Under the pieces are notes generated by a model. That model searched no databases, was not told the DNA's origin, and was given only the letters and a program-made list of their open reading frames with translations. Below are positions 56,710-64,000 of a DNA stretch of 64,000 nucleotides, one piece after another; position 1 is the first letter of the stretch; every line of letters begins with the position of its first letter. Where the stretch lies: contig NC_030857.1 in assembly GCF_000208745.1 (NCBI RefSeq), positions 7,888,580-7,952,579 of the forward strand. Direction: 5' to 3'. The stretch is from Theobroma cacao. Lineage: Eukaryota > Streptophyta > Magnoliopsida > Malvales > Malvaceae. Made by a program: the position numbers and the translations under genes.

Positions 56710-59700
56710 CTACTTGGACTTTCCTCTTTTACCACTCCTACCAGATTTTTTACCTTTGTTCTTGTTGCCTTTGCCCTTCATTAATGATATCTTACTTGCC
56801 TTTTTCTGCCTTTCCTTTCGCACCTGTTCAAGATCTTTAATTTCTGAACGCACATGAGCATTAGGCACAGAGTGCTGTGATTTCTTGTTCCCTCTAAACT
56901 TTCTAGCATTACCTCCTAATCGATAGTCTCCTGCATGATATTGTTCGCCCGAATAAATAATAGATTCATTCTATCATCACAAGACTAGCAGCATCATAAA
57001 CAAGTATCACAGTTGCAGACAACACAAAGAGGGATGGCTAACTGCCATTACAGGCAACATTCAATTTTGAGAAATGGAAACGGATAAATGTAATGACAGA
57101 TTTGGCACTATTATCATTCCATAGAAAGTACAATGTTACTTGTTCAACCATCCAACTGTTTGTAAAAGCACTGTGCATGTTTATTTTTCTACCTACAGTG
57201 CAAATTTGATAACTGAGAAAGTCCCATATTAACAGCTAGTATCATGTTGGGAGAATGATGTAATAGTCCAGTTAAGCAGCTAAAAAAAGAAAACTTGGAT
57301 AAGGTGCCACAAACATTATGGCCAATGCAGAAACAATTTAAAAATGAGCAGAAGCTGAATTAGTTTGCAAAGAGCAGATAGAAAGATTTAAGCACGTGGC
57401 TAAAAACCGAAGAGATGTAGAACCAGAGAAAAAATCAAATCCACTATCAAGTGTATGTTGCATATGGCTACAAGGAACTAATCTGGGACATATAGTAGTA
57501 ATAAATTGGAGCACATCAGTATCCAAGAAAAAGAACAGGGGAAAAAAAGGGGAATCAGGGCCCTACCTGCTGAGTTTGCTGTCTCAGCATTCTCTCCATT
57601 ACTTGTTCCTTTGAGAGATACTTTTCTGTGAGATCGTTCTTTCCACTTCTTGTATATTCCTGTTTTCTGAGCTTTTACTTTTGCACCACTCTCCGTCTTA
57701 ACCTGCAAACAACAGAAAGTAATGTGAGAGGTCCCAAACCACCAGGTTAGTTACTGAGCTAGTCCACCATCTTTGCATGAATCATTAAAAACCCTCATCA
57801 ATAAACTACACCTTCATCCTGACAATAATTATAGACAATCCCAATAAAGTTATCTCACAACTCTCAATGTTCTTTTGTGAAGGACGAGAAAGACCTGGCA
57901 TAGATTCATTGGAAAGCTAGTTGATAAGATCAGTTACAACTATAGGTCTAAGCCATCAAAGTAGCATTGTTTACTACCTGGAAGACCTTGCTTAACATAT
58001 ATGACACAATATCAATAGCATCAAGAATAACTTATTTATAATTGAAAGGTAGAAAAAAATTTGCTGCCACATGCACCAAAATGACCAATGGGTATAAAAG
58101 CAGTCAATAAAGTCATCAGAGACTGAAGCCAAAATGCCAGGGATGTATTTGAATGACAGAATGAGCATTGCCATATAGCTCAATATAGCAACAGAATTGT
58201 TCACTGGCTATGGTTGAGATGGCATCCAACGTATCTTAAAGCAACAAGCTTGAAAGTTGAAACTAAAGGGAAGTGATCATCCAGAAAGACAGGCACAAAT
58301 AGAATCAACAATAAAAATTACCTTCCCACTAGCTGTAACACGTTCACTGTTATTCAATTTGACATACTTTTTACTCCTCTGCACATAAAAGGTTCGTATG
58401 ACTTGAATTAAAAACCAAAAAAAGTAGTTTATATAGCTTAAAAAAGATCAGTATTCAAATAGCTCCAAGCACCTTATCCCAATGAAATCTGGATTTTTGT
58501 TTCTGCAAACCTTCACCATCATCAGCAACAAGATCCAGGACAGCAGAATCCAACCTGCAAATACAAAAATTATTTTAGTATATGTGCAACCATTGCAGAC
58601 AGGAGAATTAAGTCCCAAAGTACATGCATAATGTTTCAAATTTAAACAGTAATTTTTTATTAATTTTTGTTTTCTCATACTGCGTAAGAGCATAGATGCA
58701 CATCTTGATTAAAGCAGAATCTTCTTCCACTGCAACATATGCAAATGTAAATGTGATTACCAGATATAAAGTGAGACACAGAATGAGGTCAGATAAGACT
58801 CAAAAAGACATCAACTATACAAGGAATTTAGATGGCATGATAAACTTAATGACTTATAATGAAGCATTCTCTAGCATCAAAATACTTGCATCCATCCAAT
58901 CTCTTCCAGGAAATTTAAATTTGTACATCACCAACTCCTCACAAGGATAGGGGGAAGAACCAACATGCAAAATGAGCTAAGAAAATATCAGGATATGAAC
59001 TTTACCTATTTGATCCAAACCCTTCATTACTTCTTACTGAGAGACCAGCCTCCATATGCTGAAAGTGATAGCAATATGCACACAAACTAGTTAGCAGATT
59101 TCACATGTTAAAACAAAACTCAAAGTTCACATTAGAAAATACAACCAGCAATAGTATATTATTCGCAATCTGAGACCACAATTGAAAAGAATTTCTGTTG
59201 GAAGATATGAATGTAACGTACATGATTTGTTGGCACAGAACTTATATAATACTCCTCATCCTTGAAGTTTGTTGCCTTTCTTTTAGAACCGCGAGCTTCT
59301 AAAATATACAAAAGAGAATAAAAACTTTTTATCTCGAACGAAACAGAAAAGAGTAAATTCTCTGAGAAGACCTATCATTTATTAATTTATAAATATAATT
59401 GTTAGGACAAACACAGTTAGTTACATGTATTTTTGTTTAACTATTTGTTACTGACTTTTACTCATTGGTTAAGTGTTGGTTTCCTTTTACCCCACTTGAA
59501 AAGGGATCTCACATTTGGCCAACAAACCTGGCTCATAAGATCATAGAATATTTCTTATGAGCTCAACCATTCCAATCATAAGATGTAGTTCCTGTTACCC
59601 TCTTCACCCTTCCACTCCATATAAATAGATAATAAATAAAATAAACACTCTATGAACACATGGTATTCAGTTGGAAAGAGAAAGAGAGCTCTAATTAGAA

Positions 59701-62700
59701 GGAATAAATTAAAAACTGGAAAGGAAAAAAACCTTTTATCTCCTTTATCTTCGAAGCAGTAACTTCAGATTGACCTTCCTGCAACTATTAAATATGAACT
59801 TAAATAGCAAGGAACAGACAAAATGAGACATAATAAAAACTGAAAAAATTAATTTCCAATAAAAACATTGAAAGAAAAGCTCAAACCATTTATAATCAAC
59901 CATGTCTGTAACTACAATAGGTCTAAGTCAACCTTTTTCTCCAAAACCATGATTCAGGACCTCTCAAAACAACCATGAAATTTGAAAATAGATCACAAAA
60001 ATGATCATACTATTGAAATAATTCCAAAAATGACTAAAAGGTCTAGCAATGAGCCAGAAAAATTATACACCAGATACGAATTCTATAAAGATATCAGAAG
60101 TGTAGTTTGTGTGTGGGGTGGGTAGCAAATACTCAATAAGTATAATGTTATGCAACCATCATTTTGCAAACACCAAACTAACCTTGTCCACATGATTGCT
60201 AGAGCGCTGCTTATGAACCAAATTAATTATCTTCTCATGTATAGCTCTCTTCTTCTTCATCACATCGACCCACTGACTTGAGGAACCCTACAATTAAGCC
60301 GTAATTCCAATGTAATATATTAAATGAGGGAAGAAGCAGCATTTTGAATATTATGAAGAAAACATATAAAAATAAAAAAGATATTTGGAAGATATACACA
60401 AAGGTAAAGGAAAAAAATTCACATCATATCGAACAAATAGTTCATGTGACCGTCAAGAAATTATTGCATTGCTTTATAACAGCGAGGAAAGAACATTTGC
60501 CCCGGGGAGAGGAACAAGTAGAAAACCACATTGCAAATATGGCAATGCCATGACCAACTCCAAATCTTATGAGATTCATTGTGCAATTAGGTTGTAAGAC
60601 TTGGCAGAAAGAAATCATGTCCCCAAATGAGGGAAAGGATTGCCTCAACATTCTACGACTTTCCTTCATGGGGATGTCTAGAAATTCAATAATAGGAATG
60701 CAAACAATTCAATTAAACATAATGAGAAAGTTTCCAGTTTAGGTTTGAAGGGATCCCTCTCTTTTGGCATGCAAAAGTTCTTTTAATCACTAAGAACAAG
60801 CAATTGTCGCTACTTGGCTCCTTAATATCCTGTATAAGTTTTCCAAATAAACTTTGCACCAAATTCTACTTCATTTTCATCATTATGATCCTCAGGTCTT
60901 TTTCACTGGTTTTGGCATATCTCATCTGCTATTGGTCAACTTTGACCAATTTAAACCAAACACAATGCAAACCATTGTGGTTTTTCAACATGATAGTGTG
61001 CAGAAAATAGAGGACAGGAATGCTTCACCATATTCTCAGCGTATTAATCTAATACAACATTTTAGAGACTAAAGCATAAAAGATACAGAATGGACAAAAA
61101 TTCATAATATTTAGGTTGGAAAGATCTTTTAAGCTCTGATTATATGCCTTGATGCATTCATGTAAGTGCCCATCTCAGACTACAGATTGCACATTCAGGT
61201 CAGTGAAAAATTGACAAGGAGTGCGGCATAATTGTCTAGGACACTAGCTTGAACTAATGCAAGAAAGAAAGAAAAGGCAGAGGACTCAGACTAGGTAGGA
61301 GCCAAAAGCAAAAAAGGCAACTAATGTACTAAGAAAGTACTCAATGACAATAGAAAGAAAACGCCACAAATAAAAATTGCAGAGTTACCTGCGAATGCTT
61401 TGATTTAGCAGCTTCACCTTCAGCTTCCAAAATGGTCTGCTTGGGTCTGGTGTAAATCAGTAATTGTAGAGTTAAAATTTTGCAGCTTCAGAATCTTACA
61501 AATTAAAAGTGAAAAGGGAAAACACACAAAAGCCCAAAGTGACAGAGAACTTAAACATTAAGCACAAATATATTGCAGATGAAAGGCTGTTATATCAATT
61601 ACCTGAAAGCCTTCAAGCGTTCAGAAAATGCAAGTGCCACCAATTCACCTCCTTCCAGAATGTTTTTGAAGATTGGATGCAACCCTTCACGAGGCAAATC
61701 CTTTGCTCTTTTAATGGACTCCCGTGCAGGTAAAGGTTTAGTCTTTGAATACAAGCGAAAAGCATTTGTACAGGTTTTTTGCAAATTATTCAGTTCTGCA
61801 GATGAATCAATCATTTCCCTAACCCTATCTGAAACAAGATCAATAATTTTTTGAGGGAAACGCCCATAAACAGTTTCTCCATTTGCAATTGCTTGATCAA
61901 TTTTATTCATTACTCCATCCATACCCTGCAAAACCTCCTCCTCAGTAGGTGCAGCCCTGATTGGTCTTGAGAGAAATAGATGCAGATCTAGAAGGTATGG
62001 AAAATCCTCAGATGTCACGAAGGAAAATGCAGTACCAGTCCGACCTGCCCTTGCTGCTCGTCCCACTCGATGAACAAAAATTTTGGGTTTTGGAGGGAAG
62101 TCCCAGTTGATGACATTATCAAGTAATGGTATATCGATACCCCTAGCTGCAACATCTGTCACAACAAGCAACATAGTTTTTCTAGATCTGAATTTTGATA
62201 TATTAATTTTCCGAGCATCTTGATCCATATCACCATAACATACAGAAGGCTCGATACCCTCTTCTCTAAACAAAATATTAAGGAACTCCACATGATGTTT
62301 TGTAGAAACAAATATCAAAGTTTGCTGATCAGAACTGATATGGTCCCTTACCAAATACAACAATGCTGCATGTTTTTCTTCCTGGCGTAAGGTGAAAAAC
62401 ATAAGCTTTAGGTCAGGGCTAATCTTGGTTTCCAAATCAAGCCGCACAAGCTGAGGGTCTCGCAGACCAGCCTTAGCAAACTCAGCAAGGGCACTCGGTA
62501 ATGTTGCACTAAAGAGCAAGGTCTGACGGTTTTCACTAAGCTGGGTAAGGATTTTATTCAATTGTTCAGCAAAACCCATGCCAAAGAGAGAATCTGCTTC
62601 ATCAAAGACCACATATTCCACTGTACGAAGTGACATATCGTCAACTTCTGTTAGATGGTGCATCAGTCTACCAGGAGTAGCAATAATAATATCAGGGTTC

Positions 62701-63565
62701 TGTGCTAACTCTTCAAACTGGTTTTCCATGCTATCACCGCCAACAAGCAAACTAATACAAAGATCTACAACAAAGACAACAGCTTTTGATAAGTTGGCAT
62801 TAACGATGGCAGGCCAATCAAAAACAAATTCTTAGTCAGTTATAAAAACTTAGCAATATTGCAATCAGTTTAAGATAATGTGGGTGTCATCTTAGGATTT
62901 TTTTTTCTATCATTAATGCTATTTTATTGAATTTTCTTTACGTTTTACAACCCTTAGTAGTCTCTCAAACTCAACACAAAGCAACCTAATCAATTTTAAC
63001 GGGAAGAAGCTAAGGTTCTGTCTGGTTATTACTCTTACTACTGTAAAGCTAAAAAAACCATGCATTTAGATATTCACAAAATTTTCCAACCTTTTAATTA
63101 TTCAATAATTTAACAAATAAATTATGAGTAATGCAAAACTAACGTTAAAAAATCACTTCATGAAAAATTTTAAATTAAAAAAAAAAAACCTGTAAATTTT
63201 CCTAATTCCTTGGTGAACTTCAATGTCTGCAAGGCCAAATCTCTAGTTGGAGACAAAATAAGGGCTCGGACACCGCCCTGAGGCACGTGCTGCTTCAGCT
63301 TCTCCAGCATCGGCACCAAAAAAGCCGCCGTTTTCCCCGAGCCTGTCCGTGCCATGGCAACGACATCGTTTCCAGCGAGAATAAGCGGCATGGTCTTGCG
63401 CTGAATTGGAGTAGGGACTTTGTACCCCTTCCGCTTGATTCCTCTGTAGACATTGGGGCTTAGGTTCAGCGACTCGAATCCGCCTGATTTGGCCTTTTTC
63501 TTTTCTTTTTGTTTCCGTTTAAGCTCCGCTTTGGAGCTTACCAGAAGCTCCTTTTGCGCAGCCAT
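56710..63565 (-). CDS. RH29: DEAD-box ATP-dependent RNA helicase DBP10 / RH29
   Basis: Eleven exons in transcription order: 63565-63190, 62764-61603, 61446-61389, 60287-60183, 59778-59733, 59298-59222, 59058-59006, 58554-58473, 58378-58322, 57702-57567, 56930-56710. They total 2373 bp, 790 residues (Arabidopsis RH29 is about 845). All helicase motifs are visible: Q motif [20 protein letters not shown]...PTPIQ, Walker [25 protein letters not shown] in [12 protein letters not shown] in [18 protein letters not shown] and [13 protein letters not shown]. The C-terminal third is lysine/arginine-rich with [18 protein letters not shown], typical of DBP10, which in yeast acts in nucleolar 60S ribosome assembly. 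All introns look GT-AG. The ATG at 63565 gives [11 protein letters not shown] and a basic leader. Exons 3-9 are short and least certain individually, but phases agree and the frame is continuous. Confidence 0.93.
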
Positions 63566-63800
63566 CTATGCCTGCTGCTATCGTTTTTCTTTGCCAGGAA
63601 AATGTTTTGTGGAGAAACAAACAGAGAGGAAGAGAAGGAAGCGGCGGACGGGCAGAGTCGGCTTCTTGGTTCTGCTGGCAGTTCCGACTAAAACTTGCTT
63701 CAAACAATGGCCTAAAACCCTGAGGGGTTTTCTGTCTCCAGATTTTGGGTCTAAAGTCGGCCCAGAAAGGTTCATGGGCCTTAGAAATGGATTAAAAGCA
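63566..63800 (-). promoter_or_regulatory. RH29: DBP10 upstream region with site II and telo-box-like motifs
   Basis: TGGGCC occurs at 63775-63780 and, inverted, GGCCCA at 63759-63764; CTAAAACCCTGA, close to the telo-box AAACCCTA, lies at 63712-63723. This combination is typical of plant ribosomal-protein and ribosome-biogenesis promoters, which fits the gene. Confidence 0.55.
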
Positions 63801-64000
63801 TTACAATACAATTTTTTATTTTAACACTGGTGTCGTATTTATTTAATTCTTTGTCTTTTTGGTACATTGATAACATTTATTAAATTGAAGAACAAACAAA
63901 AGTATTGGCAAAAAGTAAAAGTAAGACAGGCGATTTCAGTGTCAAGAATTGTGTAAAAAAACTGTTTTTTCTCTACTTTTTCAAAACTATTAATGATATA
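63801..64000. other. Window end, intergenic
   Basis: AT-rich; nothing recognisable. Confidence 0.5.

Overview
This is nuclear DNA of a eudicot plant, probably a woody rosid, from an unphased draft assembly. The evidence is genes split by AT-rich introns, plant-specific families (ACR, SKP2A, MMD1-type PHD, plant DnaJ-X), layered plant transposons, and two single-N joins with the same sequence on both sides. Six protein-coding genes are well supported. In order they are: the last exon of an ACT-domain-repeat protein (ACR3-like, +, 743-1069); an F-box/LRR gene of the SKP2A/B type (+, 18684-22301); a DnaJ-X co-chaperone (-, 28419-23936); the urease accessory gene UREF (+, 29150-29884); an MMD1/At1g33420-type PHD-finger gene (+, 37451-40894); and the DEAD-box helicase gene DBP10/RH29 (-, 63565-56710). 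From memory, ACR3, SKP2B, a DnaJ gene and RH29 are close neighbours on Arabidopsis chromosome 1 (At1g76990 to At1g77030), so the window looks like an expanded, collinear version of that block. A further minus-strand gene is possible at 34376-36609 but I could not identify it. The genes do not form a pathway. DNAJ and UREF are divergent and share a roughly 730-bp intergenic region rich in TGGGCY (site II) elements, and the DBP10 upstream region carries site II and a telo-box-like motif, as is typical of growth and ribosome-biogenesis genes. Region by region: 1-2.3 kb is the ACR3 end. 2.3-13.9 kb is a stack of nested transposons: a decayed hAT element holds a tandem LTR-internal-LTR-internal-LTR array of a small LTR element, one LTR of which carries a Ty1/copia element with an AAATA target duplication and another a 1.28-kb palindromic MULE-like foldback. 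14-17.8 kb is AT-rich intergenic sequence with one N-join duplication. 17.9-22.6 kb is SKP2A, 23.9-28.4 kb DnaJ-X and 29.1-29.9 kb UREF. 30-37 kb is poorly coding apart from the candidate gene. 37.4-40.9 kb is the PHD gene with a LINE relic in intron 1. 41-48.4 kb is a repeat domain built around a recurring motif close to CATGGCGTGTAGCAA, with DUF1985-like transposon coding remnants, a dead FBD-type F-box gene and a PIF/Harbinger insertion with a TTA duplication. 48.4-52.4 kb holds an LTR-like stretch and a LINE ORF1 relic. 52.45-54.07 kb is a non-autonomous MULE with a perfect 9-bp target duplication, followed by a 407-bp hairpin element with a tRNA-like loop. 54.96-56.08 kb is a 562-bp duplication across the second N. 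56.7-63.6 kb is DBP10. No CRISPR array, complete rRNA gene or functional tRNA gene was seen. Exon boundaries were read by eye from splice signals and protein continuity; the coding sums of the four multi-exon genes are all divisible by three.
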